Source of the DNA: UBA10649 sp963842725
Lineage (GTDB): Bacteria > Actinomycetota > Actinomycetes > S36-B12
Assembly (NCBI GenBank): GCA_963842725.1
Contig: CAWJHN010000003.1
Span: 248,001-312,000 of the forward strand
Reading direction: 5' to 3'
Length of the DNA stretch: 64,000 nucleotides
Shown here: positions 24,303 through 32,562 of the stretch, one piece after another
Numbering within the stretch: position 1 is the first letter of the stretch
Layout of the letters: each line of letters begins with the position of its first letter
Notes under the pieces: generated by a model
What the model was told of the DNA's origin: nothing
Database searches by the model: none
What the model saw: only the letters and a program-made list of their open reading frames with translations
Made by a program: the position numbers and the translations under genes

Positions 24303-24380
24303 CCCGCCGAGGCGACCCAGAAGGTCGCCAAACAGGGGTGAAGATGGAAGTTTCGCGACCATTCCGGTCGCCTCGGCGGG
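24303..24380 (+). ncRNA. Candidate structured RNA element between aldolase and FN3 gene
   Basis: An outer perfect 15-bp helix pairs CCCGCCGAGGCGACC (24303-24317) with GGTCGCCTCGGCGGG (24366-24380). Inside is a 5x5 internal loop (CAGAA and ATTCC), then GGTCGC (24323-24328) pairs with GCGACC (24355-24360), one C/C mismatch, AAAC with GTTT, and a 16-nt loop. This nested layout is more than a simple terminator, and there is no U-run. It lies 40 bp after the aldolase stop and 85 bp before the FN3 protein start. Could be a leader element, a 3' UTR structure or an sRNA; no known family recognised. Confidence 0.5.
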
Positions 24381-24464
24381 GTTGGGGGTCGCGTCGGCGA
24401 GTGGCGCCACCACCTCGGCAGCCTGCTCTATCGTCATTGCGTCGGTGACGAATCGGAGACGCGC

Positions 24465-27128
24465 ATGGGCAAGCATCGGGGATCCCGGTCCCTGCGCGCT
24501 CGGCGAGCGTCCCACCCCCTCTCCCTGGCCATCGGCGCGCTGATCGTGCTCGCGGTGGCGTTCGCGGTCGCCTTCTCGGTCCGGGTGCTGTACACCGACT
24601 ACGCGTGGCACTCCGACGCCCAGGCGGCGGCGGACGCCACGGCCCGGGCCATCCAGACCGCCAGCGAGACCGCGCGGACCGCCCCCGAACCGGTCGACGC
24701 CGTCGCTGCGGCGCCCGGCCCGGACCAGATGCTCCTGTCGGACCTGTCATATGCCCCGGACGTGCCAGCAGGCGTCACCAGGATCCGTCTGACGCCGGGC
24801 GGGGCCCTGTCCGTCGTGACGGCGTCCGGGGCACTGTGCTCCGGGGCCACCTTCGACATGTCGCGCGCCGGCCGCGCCCCCACCGACTCGTTCGTCTGCG
24901 GCGATGACCAACCGCCCACCGGGCCGCTGGGACTGAAGGCGACGCCCGGGGACCGGTCCGTCGAGCTGGACTGGCAGTACGCGCCCGGGCCCGTCGAGGA
25001 CTACGCGGTGTCCTACTCCCGCGACGGCGGGACGTCCTGGACAGTGGCCCCCGACGGGGTCTCGTCCGAGTCGCGAGCCGTCGTCCGCTCCCTCGCCAAC
25101 GGCCGCCCGTACCTGTTCCGCGTCGTCGCCGAGAACCCGGCGGGCCAGTCCCCGCCCGCAGGCGCCGCGGCATCGCCCTTCACCTCGCCGGCCCCGCCGA
25201 CCGACGTGCACGCCAGTGCGGGATCGCGGACCGTCGTGTCGTGGACCGCCCCGTCGCAGGACGGCGGGCGGCCGATCACCGGCTATGTCGTCGAGGGCTT
25301 CCCGACCGGAACCTGCACGGCGGCCGCTCCCGCCACCAGCTGCGAGATCACCAACGTGCCCGCGGCGCCGAACTACACCTTCACCGTGCGGGCCGTGAAC
25401 GCCGCCGGCCCCGGAGCGCCGAGTCCGATCCCCAGCGACCCGGTCGCGGTGTACTCCGTGCCGGGCCGACCCGTCGCCGTGTCGACGAGTCCGGCCGACG
25501 GACTGGTTCTCCTCACCTGGACTGTTCCCCTGCTGGACGGCAACACGCCGATCACGGACTACCGCGTCGAGTACCGGATCCCGTCCGAACCCGACTGGAG
25601 CGTTCTCGGCCATCCGGCGTCAACCCGCACGTCCACGGCCGTAAGCGGCCTGCGCAACGGCACCGAGTACGAGTTCCGGGTTCGAGCGGTCAACGCGGCC
25701 GGCGTCTCCGAGCCGCAGCTCTCGCCGGTGACCGAGACGCCCGCGACGGTTCCCGATCCCGTCGGATCGGTGCTCGCGGCCGAGGCCGACGCGGTCGTGT
25801 CGCTGGCCTGGACCGCGCCTCTGTTCGACGGCGGTTCTCCGCTCACCGACTACGCCGTGCAGTACTCCGAAGACGGCGGACCCTGGGTCGCCTGGGAGCC
25901 GGCGATCGACCCGGGCGCCGATCCGCGCGCGGACGTGACCGACCTGGACAACGGCACCCCGTACGCGTTCCGCGTCGCCGCGGTCAACTCCATGGGCCAG
26001 GGCGCCTGGTCGGTGCCGGTCGCGGGCAGCCCCTTCACCGTGCCCGGCGCGGTGCGGCGCCCGAAGGCCGTCGGCTCGCTCACCTCCCTCGACCTGTCCT
26101 GGCGGCCGCCGGCCGACGACGGCGGGCGTCCGGTCACGGGCTACCGGGTCGACTACCGGCTCGCCTCGTCGCAGGACTGGGTCCCTGTCGACCCGAAGCC
26201 GAGTGCGAAGCGCACGGTGACCATCTCGGACCTGACCACCCGAGAGGTCTACGACGTCCGGATCGTCGCCCTCAGTACAGCGGGCGCCGGTCCGTCCGCC
26301 CCTGACGGCGGCGACGGACCGACGCTGGCCGCAGTGATCGTCGACGAGACCCCGCCCGCACCCGAGGGCCTGACCGCGCGGGCGGGCGACGGCCGGGTCA
26401 CCCTCAGGTGGCAGCCGTCGCCGGCCGGACCCACCTCCCCGATCGAGGCGTACACCGTGACGGGCACCCCCGCCGGAACCTGCACCACGAACCGTCGCAC
26501 GTGCGTGATCGACGGTCTCGTGAACGACATCGAGTACAGCTTCACGGTGACCGCGGCCAACGCATCGATCATCGGGCCGGCCTCGGAGCCCGTGCTCGTC
26601 ACACCCCAGGCGCCCTACAACCAGGCACGCGGAGGCGTCGTCACCACCTACTCGCGCGGCGGACGGACCTTCCGCGTGCACACGTTCACCGCCAGTTCCA
26701 CGCTCGTGGTGACGTCGGGAGTCCGGCCCTTCGACGTGCTCGTCGTGGCCGGCGGTGGCGGCAGCTCGACGGCTCCGGATGGGGTCGTCACCGTGGGCGG
26801 TGGCGGACAGGTCGTCGACGCCAACGGGATCCGGCTGGTCGGGGCTCGACTGGCCGTGCTGGTCGGCGCCGGCGGGGCGCCCGGAGCCGGGGGTGCGCCG
26901 TCGTCGCTGGCCGGGTTCGGTGCTGCGGCTGCAGGTCCGGCAGGGCTGGCGAGCTGGCCGGCCACGACCTCGTCGATCACCGGAACGGCTGTCAGCTACG
27001 GCGGAGAGGGGACGCCCACGAGCGGCCAGGGCGCGGACGGCCGTGGCTCGGGGGGCGGGGGACCCGACGCCAATCGGGGCGGCTCCGGCGTGGTGATCAT
27101 CCGCTACGAGATCGCGCCACCGAGATAG
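24465..27128 (+). CDS. Large surface protein with fibronectin type III repeats and Gly-rich end
   Basis: 887 residues. N-terminus is basic then a membrane segment (about 20-42, SLAIGALIVLAVAFAVAFSV) that looks like an uncleaved anchor, followed by an Ala-rich helical part like those of pseudopilins. From about 150 to 720 there are roughly six FN3 domains, each with the LxWxxP pattern (ELDWQYAPG, VVSWTAPSQDGG, LLTWTVPLLDG, SLAWTAPLFDG, LSWRPPADDGG, TLRWQPSP) and a closing NGTxYxFRVxAVN. The last 140 residues are Gly-rich (FDVLVVAGGGG to GGSGVVIIRYE), a known surface-protein ending. Probably an adhesin or envelope structural protein; function unknown. Confidence 0.82.
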   Translation: MGKHRGSRSLRARRASHPLSLAIGALIVLAVAFAVAFSVRVLYTDYAWHSDAQAAADATARAIQTASETARTAPEPVDAVAAAPGPDQMLLSDLSYAPDVPAGVTRIRLTPGGALSVVTASGALCSGATFDMSRAGRAPTDSFVCGDDQPPTGPLGLKATPGDRSVELDWQYAPGPVEDYAVSYSRDGGTSWTVAPDGVSSESRAVVRSLANGRPYLFRVVAENPAGQSPPAGAAASPFTSPAPPTDVHASAGSRTVVSWTAPSQDGGRPITGYVVEGFPTGTCTAAAPATSCEITNVPAAPNYTFTVRAVNAAGPGAPSPIPSDPVAVYSVPGRPVAVSTSPADGLVLLTWTVPLLDGNTPITDYRVEYRIPSEPDWSVLGHPASTRTSTAVSGLRNGTEYEFRVRAVNAAGVSEPQLSPVTETPATVPDPVGSVLAAEADAVVSLAWTAPLFDGGSPLTDYAVQYSEDGGPWVAWEPAIDPGADPRADVTDLDNGTPYAFRVAAVNSMGQGAWSVPVAGSPFTVPGAVRRPKAVGSLTSLDLSWRPPADDGGRPVTGYRVDYRLASSQDWVPVDPKPSAKRTVTISDLTTREVYDVRIVALSTAGAGPSAPDGGDGPTLAAVIVDETPPAPEGLTARAGDGRVTLRWQPSPAGPTSPIEAYTVTGTPAGTCTTNRRTCVIDGLVNDIEYSFTVTAANASIIGPASEPVLVTPQAPYNQARGGVVTTYSRGGRTFRVHTFTASSTLVVTSGVRPFDVLVVAGGGGSSTAPDGVVTVGGGGQVVDANGIRLVGARLAVLVGAGGAPGAGGAPSSLAGFGAAAAGPAGLASWPATTSSITGTAVSYGGEGTPTSGQGADGRGSGGGGPDANRGGSGVVIIRYEIAPPR

Positions 27129-27140
27129 ACCTTCTGTTGC

Positions 27141-27163
27141 AATAGTGTGTCAGTCACAGTATT
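27141..27163 (+). promoter_or_regulatory. Candidate PadR operator dyad
   Basis: AATAGTGTG (27141-27149) and CACAGTATT (27155-27163) are an inverted repeat with a 5-nt spacer and one mismatched pair. It covers the expected promoter just before the PadR gene start at 27172 and is AT-rich for this genome. PadR proteins commonly bind such dyads and repress themselves. Confidence 0.5.
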
Positions 27164-27171
27164 GTGAAGAC

Positions 27172-27513
27172 GTGGGCACCGAAGAGATCGTCGAGAGCCA
27201 CCTGCAGGAACTGCGCCGCGGCACCATCGTGCTCGCCAGCCTGCGCATCCTGCGCCACCCCGGGTATGGGTACCGGTTGCTCGAGACCCTCGACGCGGCA
27301 GGGTTCGGCGTCGACGCCAACACCCTCTACCCGCTGCTTCGACGCCTCGAGAAGCAGGGCCTGCTCACCAGCGAGTGGAACACCGACGAGGCGCGCCCGC
27401 GCAAGTACTACACGACGAGCGCCGAAGGGACCCGGCTCGCCGAGGCCCTGAGCGCCGACTGGGCGCGGCTCGCCCACGCCATCGACGAGCTCAACGATCA
27501 GGTCAGGGAGTGA
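27172..27513 (+). CDS. PadR family transcriptional regulator
   Basis: 113 residues, winged helix: LRRGTIVLASLRILRHPGYGYRLLETLDAAGFGVDANTLYPLLRRLEKQGLL is the canonical PadR DNA-binding part (written here in fragments: GYGYRLLE, NTLYPLLRRLEKQGLL, RKYYTTSAEG) and the C-terminal helix (LSADWARLAHAIDEL) dimerises. GTG at 27172 preferred to the ATG at 27145, which would fall in the dyad. It is followed after 5 bp by a HAAS-type membrane protein, the usual PadR partner, whose expression it probably controls. Confidence 0.88.
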   Translation: MGTEEIVESHLQELRRGTIVLASLRILRHPGYGYRLLETLDAAGFGVDANTLYPLLRRLEKQGLLTSEWNTDEARPRKYYTTSAEGTRLAEALSADWARLAHAIDELNDQVRE

Positions 27514-27518
27514 GCGTC

Positions 27519-28481
27519 ATGACCACAACGCACGAGACGTTGACCGACCGATACGTCGCCGCCGCCCTCAGGGGCGTCCGGGACGATCAGCGGGCCGACG
27601 TGGCGGCCGAGCTGCGCGGCTCCATTGCGGACGCCATCGATGCCCGTATTGAGCGGGGCGAGACGGCGGACGTCGCCGAGCGCGAGGTGCTGACCGGCCT
27701 CGGCGATCCGATGCGCCTGGCGTCGGAGTACTCGGAGCGTCCGCTGTACCTCATCGGACCCTCCTTCTACCCCGACTACATCCGCCTTCTGAGGCTCCTG
27801 GTGGCGATCGTTGTCCCGATCATCGCGATCGTCGTCGGCACGGCGACGGCCGTCTCGGGCGCCGACGTGCTCCGGGTCGCGACGTCGGCGCTCGGCGCCG
27901 CCTTCTCCGTCGGCGTCCAGCTGGCCTTCTGGGTCACGGTGGTCTTCGCCCTGATCGACCGCAGCGGCGCCGAGCCGCGCGACCGCACGTCATCATGGGA
28001 TCTCAGCGACCTGCCGGAGCTGCCCGACCGGCGCGTGGGACTCGGAGAGACCGTCGCATCGATCAGCGGTCTTGTGGTCGTCATCTGGCTGCTGGTCTGG
28101 CAGCCCGGCTACCAGGAGACCTTCTCGGCGGACGGTCCGTCAATCCCGATCCTCGATCCGTCGCTGAGCTCGTTCTGGGTGCCGTTCCTCGTGGCCGTGC
28201 TCCTGGCCAGCGTCGTGCTCGAGGTCGTGAAGTACCGGGTGGGCCGCTGGACGATCCCGATCGCCGCCGTCAACACCGCTCTCAGCCTGGCCTTCGCGGT
28301 GCCCGCGATCTGGCTCGCGACGACCGGGCGACTGCTGAACCCGGAGTTCATGTCCGCGGTCGCCACCGGTGAGTTCGCCGGCCTGGTCGACGCGATACCC
28401 ACGATGATCGCCTGGATCATCGGCGTCATCGCGGTCGTGGACATCTCCGAGGGCTGGTGGAAGGCGTATCACTCGTCCTGA
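27519..28481 (+). CDS. HAAS / permease-prefix domain membrane protein
   Basis: 320 residues. Residues 1-80 form the HAAS/permease-prefix helical domain (TDRYVAAALRGVRDDQRADV, then EREVLTGLGDPMRLASEYS), followed by about six membrane helices. ATG at 27519 with GGGAG 8 nt upstream; 5 bp after the PadR stop. PadR-HAAS pairs are a common two-gene module in Gram-positive bacteria, thought to respond to membrane state, but the signal and output are not known. Its 3' end overlaps the convergent lysozyme-like gene by 13 bp. Confidence 0.78.
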   Translation: MTTTHETLTDRYVAAALRGVRDDQRADVAAELRGSIADAIDARIERGETADVAEREVLTGLGDPMRLASEYSERPLYLIGPSFYPDYIRLLRLLVAIVVPIIAIVVGTATAVSGADVLRVATSALGAAFSVGVQLAFWVTVVFALIDRSGAEPRDRTSSWDLSDLPELPDRRVGLGETVASISGLVVVIWLLVWQPGYQETFSADGPSIPILDPSLSSFWVPFLVAVLLASVVLEVVKYRVGRWTIPIAAVNTALSLAFAVPAIWLATTGRLLNPEFMSAVATGEFAGLVDAIPTMIAWIIGVIAVVDISEGWWKAYHSS

Positions 28482-29620
28482 GCCGACGCCCTGCCCACGA
28501 CCGGTGGCAGGGCGGACGCCCGGACGATGACGTCCTTCTCATAGGCGGGTCGGCACGGGTACTGCGCGTACCACGCGATGTACGGCAGCACGATGTGGTC
28601 GTAGATCCGCTCGTCGGACCACCCCGACCTGGTGTAGGCGCCCGGGTCAGGACGGCCGTGCCCGTCCAGGCCCCAGCTGTACCAGGTGCGGCCGCCGCGC
28701 GAGAGGGCGTAGGCGACCCGGGAGTTGTACCGGCGCCTCAGCAGGAGATCGCGGTCGAACCACTTCTCGTCCTGCCACGTGTCGGTGTTGATCTGGAACA
28801 GCCCGAGATCACCGGTGTCGGACACGCTGCTGGCACGGCCACCGCTCTCGCGCATCACGATCGCCCACGCCTCGCGCAGGTCCTCGCCCTCGAAGCCGGA
28901 CCGCGAGAGAAGGCGCGTGAGCCAGTCGCCGCACATCCGGATCCGTCCGTACTCGGCGCTGCGGTCCACCTTGGTCAGGCTCATGAGCTCGCCGTACCGC
29001 GCGCGGGCGTCGCCGACGACCGACAGCGCTACGGCGACGCGGCTCTCGGCTGCCACGACGGCGGCCTGCGCCTCGGCCACGGCAGCGGCGGCTCGTTCAC
29101 GCGCGGCGATCACCGTCGCGAGCCTGCTGGTCGCCCTCAGGCGCGTCCCCTCGGCGAGGTCGGCCAGCTCCAGAACGCGGTCACCGGCCACCCGAAGATA
29201 GCGGCGCTCGGCCAGGCTGCGCATCAGGCCCAGCTCCGACTCGGTGGTCAGCATGATGTCGACCAGGGTGGGCTCGGAGCCGCCAGACGTGTACATCGTG
29301 CGAGCCGTGTCGTCGATGGCATCCTGCGTGGCCAGCACCGCGAGGTCGGCGCGCACGAGGGCCGCGCCGGTCAGCCGCGCATCCTCCGTCAGCGTGTCGG
29401 CGTCGATCCGGACCGCACGGGCGACGGACGCCGCGCTGGTTCGCTGAGCCACGGCCAGCTGGAGCCCGAGCCGGGCCGACGCCACTGCGGTACGTGCCCG
29501 AGGAATCGCGGCCAGTGCGTCGATGAAGCTCGGCGGGGAGACCGACGGGGCAGCGGCGGCGACCGGATCGGCCAGGCACATGACAGCGACGCACGCCACC
29601 ACGAGCAACCGTCTCGACAC
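28469..29620 (-). CDS. Secreted coiled-coil protein with lysozyme-like (SLT) domain
   Basis: 383 residues. The GTG at 29620 opens a signal peptide (SRRLLVVACVAVMCLA, cleavage after VAAA). Residues about 30-240 are Ala/Glu/Arg-rich helices, likely coiled coil, as in peptidoglycan-hydrolase regulators. Residues about 245-340 are lysozyme/transglycosylase-like: AWAIVMRESGGRASSVSDTGDLGLFQIN, where the Glu of RESGG is the expected catalytic acid. It would cut cell-wall glycan outside the cell. A tRNA-Leu and its terminator lie just upstream. Confidence 0.78.
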   Translation of the reverse strand: MSRRLLVVACVAVMCLADPVAAAAPSVSPPSFIDALAAIPRARTAVASARLGLQLAVAQRTSAASVARAVRIDADTLTEDARLTGAALVRADLAVLATQDAIDDTARTMYTSGGSEPTLVDIMLTTESELGLMRSLAERRYLRVAGDRVLELADLAEGTRLRATSRLATVIAARERAAAAVAEAQAAVVAAESRVAVALSVVGDARARYGELMSLTKVDRSAEYGRIRMCGDWLTRLLSRSGFEGEDLREAWAIVMRESGGRASSVSDTGDLGLFQINTDTWQDEKWFDRDLLLRRRYNSRVAYALSRGGRTWYSWGLDGHGRPDPGAYTRSGWSDERIYDHIVLPYIAWYAQYPCRPAYEKDVIVRASALPPVVGRASAQDE

Positions 29621-29663
29621 GTTCCGGGTATCGGCCCGAGCCACGCGGCCTCGAGCATGGGAA

Positions 29664-29690
29664 GGCCCCGGCCGGAAACCAGCCGGGGCC
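29664..29690 (-). terminator. Terminator of the tRNA-Leu gene
   Basis: Read on the minus strand, GGCCCCGGC pairs with GCCGGGGCC, extended by T-G and GG/CC pairs around a TTT loop. It lies 6 nt past the encoded CCA of the tRNA. Confidence 0.75.
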
Positions 29691-29695
29691 AACTG

Positions 29696-29782
29696 TGGTG
29701 CGCGAGGGGGGAGTTGAACCCCCACGCCCTTTCGGGCACACGGACCTGAACCGTGCGCGTCTGCCTATTCCGCCACTCGCGC
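29696..29782 (-). tRNA. tRNA-Leu (anticodon CAG)
   Basis: Minus-strand cloverleaf of 87 nt including an encoded CCA. Acceptor GCGCGAG pairs with CTCGCGC. Anticodon arm CACGG-TTCAGGT-CCGTG gives CAG. A long variable arm (GCCCGAAAGGGC) marks it as class II, as expected for Leu, and the T arm is GGGGGTTCAACTCCCCC. Confidence 0.95.
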
Positions 29783-29992
29783 ATGTAGCGGTCGAAGCGT
29801 ACAGGCTCGTTTGAGCCTCCGCCCAGTCCGGGGTCGGGAGCGATCCGGCAGGCGCAGACCGGTCCGCACCGCCGGTCACTGCGCGCGCCCCCGGCGGTGC
29901 GCGTCCCGCATGGAGGAATGCGGTCGGGTTAGCATCGACCCACGCCACCACCGGTGGTCACGCACGGCCATGGATACGGACCCGGAGGACTC

Positions 29993-30694
29993 GTGGGACT
30001 GCTGGAACGGTTCGAGGACTCCCTTGACCGCATGGTCAACGGCGCCTTCGCGCGAGCCTTCAAGGCTGAGGTGCAGCCTGTGGAGATCGCGTCCGCCCTG
30101 CAGCGGGAGATCAGCGACCGGGCCGCCGTCATCGATCGCGAGCGCACCGTGATCCCGAACGTCTTCCATGTCGAGCTCTCCGAGCATGACTACCGGCGCC
30201 TGGCGGTCTTCAAGGACGCGCTGCAGACCGAGCTGGCGACGCTCGTCCGCGACTACGGCGCAGAGCAGCGGTACACCCTGCTCGGACCGGTGACGGTGCA
30301 GCTCGCGCAGGACGACGAGCTCGACACGGGCATCTTCCGGGTCCGCAGCGAGGCGAGGGCCGAGGTGAGCTCGGCCAACCAGGGACGCCCCGGCGGCGCC
30401 GACGGTCCCGACGTCAACCAGCGCCAGCCCCGGCTCGAGGTCGGCGGCACGGCGTACCCACTGGTGCGCGCCGTCACCCGGCTGGGCCGGGGCAGCGACA
30501 CCGACATCCGCATCGAGGACCCCGGCGCCTCCCGCAACCACTGCGAGATCGTGCTCGGCCAGCCCGTCCTCGTTCGCGATCTCAGTTCCACCAACGGCAC
30601 ATTCGTCAACGGTCAGCGCGTCTCGCAGGTCGAGCTGTCCGACGGCACGGTGATCATGATCGGGTCGACGCAACTGGTGTTCCGGAGCGGCTGA
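29993..30694 (+). CDS. fhaA: FhaA-like protein (DUF3662 plus FHA domain)
   Basis: 233 residues. N-terminal DUF3662 (LLERFEDSLDRMVNGAFAR to TVQLAQDDELDTG, about 1-120), a short Gly-rich linker, then an FHA domain (about 140-230): TRLGRGSDTDIRIEDPGASRNHCEI and DLSSTNGTFVNGQRV, with the Arg, Ser and Asn that bind phosphothreonine. In mycobacteria FhaA is a PknB substrate that holds back peptidoglycan precursor flipping with MviN. GTG at 29993 with GGAGG 4 nt upstream. First gene of the fhaA-fhaB-pstP-rodA-pbpA-pknB operon. Confidence 0.92.
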   Translation: MGLLERFEDSLDRMVNGAFARAFKAEVQPVEIASALQREISDRAAVIDRERTVIPNVFHVELSEHDYRRLAVFKDALQTELATLVRDYGAEQRYTLLGPVTVQLAQDDELDTGIFRVRSEARAEVSSANQGRPGGADGPDVNQRQPRLEVGGTAYPLVRAVTRLGRGSDTDIRIEDPGASRNHCEIVLGQPVLVRDLSSTNGTFVNGQRVSQVELSDGTVIMIGSTQLVFRSG

Positions 30695-30697
30695 CCG

Positions 30698-31183
30698 GTG
30701 TCGGAGCTCGCGCTCACCCTGGTCCGGCTGGGATTCCTCATCCTGCTGTGGGCCTTCGTGCTGTTCACGGTCCTCGCCCTGCGGCGCGACCTGCGCCAGC
30801 CGGCCGAGGCTCGCCCACTGGGCCGCGAGCGCAGGCCGGCGCGTGCCCCCAAGCCGCCCAAACCGCCCAAGGTCGCCAAGCAGCAGAAGGTCAAGGGCAC
30901 CAAGATCGTCGTCATCGAGGGTCCGCTGCTGGGCACCGTCGTCCCGCTCGGCAACCTCCAGATCACCATCGGCCGGGCACCGGACTCGACCCTGGTGATC
31001 GACGACGACTACGCGTCCAGCCGGCATGCGCGCATCTACCCGTCCGAGGGCTCATGGGTCGTGGAGGACCTCGGCTCGACGAACGGAACGTGGATCGACC
31101 GCTCGCGCATCACGTCGCCCACGGTCCTTCCGGTCGGGGCGCCCCTGCGCGTCGGCCGCACGACGCTGCAGATCCAGAAGTAG
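30698..31183 (+). CDS. fhaB: FhaB/FipA-like membrane FHA protein
   Basis: 161 residues. One N-terminal membrane helix (LALTLVRLGFLILLWAFVLF), a Lys/Pro-rich linker (PKPPKPPKVAKQQKVKG), then an FHA domain with TIGRAPDSTLVIDDDYASSRHARI and DLGSTNGTWIDRSRI. The mycobacterial homologue FipA joins FtsZ and FtsQ at the septum after PknA-type phosphorylation. GTG start 3 bp after the fhaA stop. Confidence 0.92.
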   Translation: MSELALTLVRLGFLILLWAFVLFTVLALRRDLRQPAEARPLGRERRPARAPKPPKPPKVAKQQKVKGTKIVVIEGPLLGTVVPLGNLQITIGRAPDSTLVIDDDYASSRHARIYPSEGSWVVEDLGSTNGTWIDRSRITSPTVLPVGAPLRVGRTTLQIQK

Positions 31184-31188
31184 TCGCC

Positions 31189-32562
31189 ATGACCCTGCGC
31201 CTGCGCTACGCGGCCCGATCGGACGTCGGACTGATCCGCGAGGGCAACGAGGACTCCGGATATGCCGGTCCGGCCCTGCTCCTGGTGGCCGACGGCATGG
31301 GGGGCCATGCGGCCGGCGAGCTGGCCAGTGCCATCGCCGTGGCCACCGTCGCCGACCTCGATGTGCACCCGCCGGAATCCGCCGACATCCTCTCGGCCCT
31401 CGGCGACGCCATCAGCGAGGTCGGCGACGGCATCTCGGACGTCATCGCCATGGACCCGGACCTCACGGGGATGGGCACGACGGTGACCGGGATCTACTGG
31501 CTCGGCGAGCGCATCGCGGTCGTCCACGTGGGCGACTCGCGCGCCTACCTGCTGCGCGACGGCGAGCTGACGCAGATCACCCACGACCACACCTACGTCC
31601 AGACGCTGGTGGATGCCGGCCGCATCACCGAGGAGGAGGCGACGATCCATCCCCGCCGCTCCCTGCTGATGCGTGCCCTCGACGGCATGAACCCGGTCGA
31701 GGCGGACCTGTCGGTCCGCGAGGCGCGCGACGGCGATCGGTACATGCTCTGCACCGACGGACTGTCCGGCGTGCTGGCCAATCCGGAGATCGCGGCCATC
31801 CTTTCCGACGGCGACCCGACCGGGTGCGTCACGCGCCTGGTCGACCTGGCGCTCGAGCGCGGTGCGCCGGACAACGTGACGGTGGTGATCGCCGACGTCG
31901 TCGACGTCCCCGACGTCGCCCCCGACGTGCCCGTCATGGAGGAGGCGTTCGCACCGGTCGTGGTGGGCGCGGCCGGCGAGCCGCGCGTGCGGCTCCGCCT
32001 CCCGGGGATCCGCTTCCCCGACGACGCGCAGCCCGATCCCGACCGGCCCGATGCCCCGCCGCCGGCCGACGGCGGGCCACCGACGGCTCCCCAGCCCCTC
32101 ATCGACGCGGAGATCGTGGTTCCCGCGGCCGAGGCGGCCCGCCGCGCCGCGGGCGAGGAGCAGGCACGGGCGGTCCGGCGCCGCTCCCGTCGACGTCGGC
32201 TCCTCGCGGTCGTCGCCGTGGCGCTCGTCGTCATCGTCGCGATCGCGGCGGCGACCCTGGTCGCCCGCGCCTGGCTGGGCTCGCGCTGGTACGTCGCCGT
32301 CAACGGCAGCGCCGGCACCGGCACGGTCAGCGTCTACCAGGGCGTGCAGGGCTCCCTGCTGGGCCTGCACCTGTCGAGCCTGTGGTCGGACTCCGGGCTG
32401 CAGGTCGGCACGCTTCCGTACTTCGACCAGGAGCTCGTCAGCAAGGGCATCCCCGCCGCCGGCGAGGTCGACGCCCAGCGCATCGTCTCCGAGCTGCAGA
32501 GCAGGGCCCAGGAGTGCCAGACCCTCATGCCGCCGTCCGGCTGCCCCGGGACGACGCAGTGA
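31189..32562 (+). CDS. pstP: PP2C-family serine/threonine phosphatase PstP
   Basis: 457 residues. Cytoplasmic PP2C domain about 1-240 with the metal-binding motifs GLIREGNEDSG, LLVADGMGGHAAGE, HVGDSRAYLLRDG, TDGLSGVL and GAPDNVTVVIADV. Then a Pro/Asp-rich linker, a basic stop and one membrane helix (about 343-365, LLAVVAVALVVIVAIAAATL) and an extracellular tail with two Cys. It removes phosphates placed by PknB on FHA proteins, the kinase and cell-wall targets. The ATG at 31189 follows the fhaB stop by 5 bp; the frame is open upstream but that part is not coding. Confidence 0.93.
   Translation: MTLRLRYAARSDVGLIREGNEDSGYAGPALLLVADGMGGHAAGELASAIAVATVADLDVHPPESADILSALGDAISEVGDGISDVIAMDPDLTGMGTTVTGIYWLGERIAVVHVGDSRAYLLRDGELTQITHDHTYVQTLVDAGRITEEEATIHPRRSLLMRALDGMNPVEADLSVREARDGDRYMLCTDGLSGVLANPEIAAILSDGDPTGCVTRLVDLALERGAPDNVTVVIADVVDVPDVAPDVPVMEEAFAPVVVGAAGEPRVRLRLPGIRFPDDAQPDPDRPDAPPPADGGPPTAPQPLIDAEIVVPAAEAARRAAGEEQARAVRRRSRRRRLLAVVAVALVVIVAIAAATLVARAWLGSRWYVAVNGSAGTGTVSVYQGVQGSLLGLHLSSLWSDSGLQVGTLPYFDQELVSKGIPAAGEVDAQRIVSELQSRAQECQTLMPPSGCPGTTQ

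Noticed and set aside
24303..24380. Simple rho-independent terminator of the aldolase gene
   Set aside because: No U-run follows and the inner helices and symmetric internal loop go beyond a terminator stem; kept as an RNA candidate, though a terminator role is not excluded.
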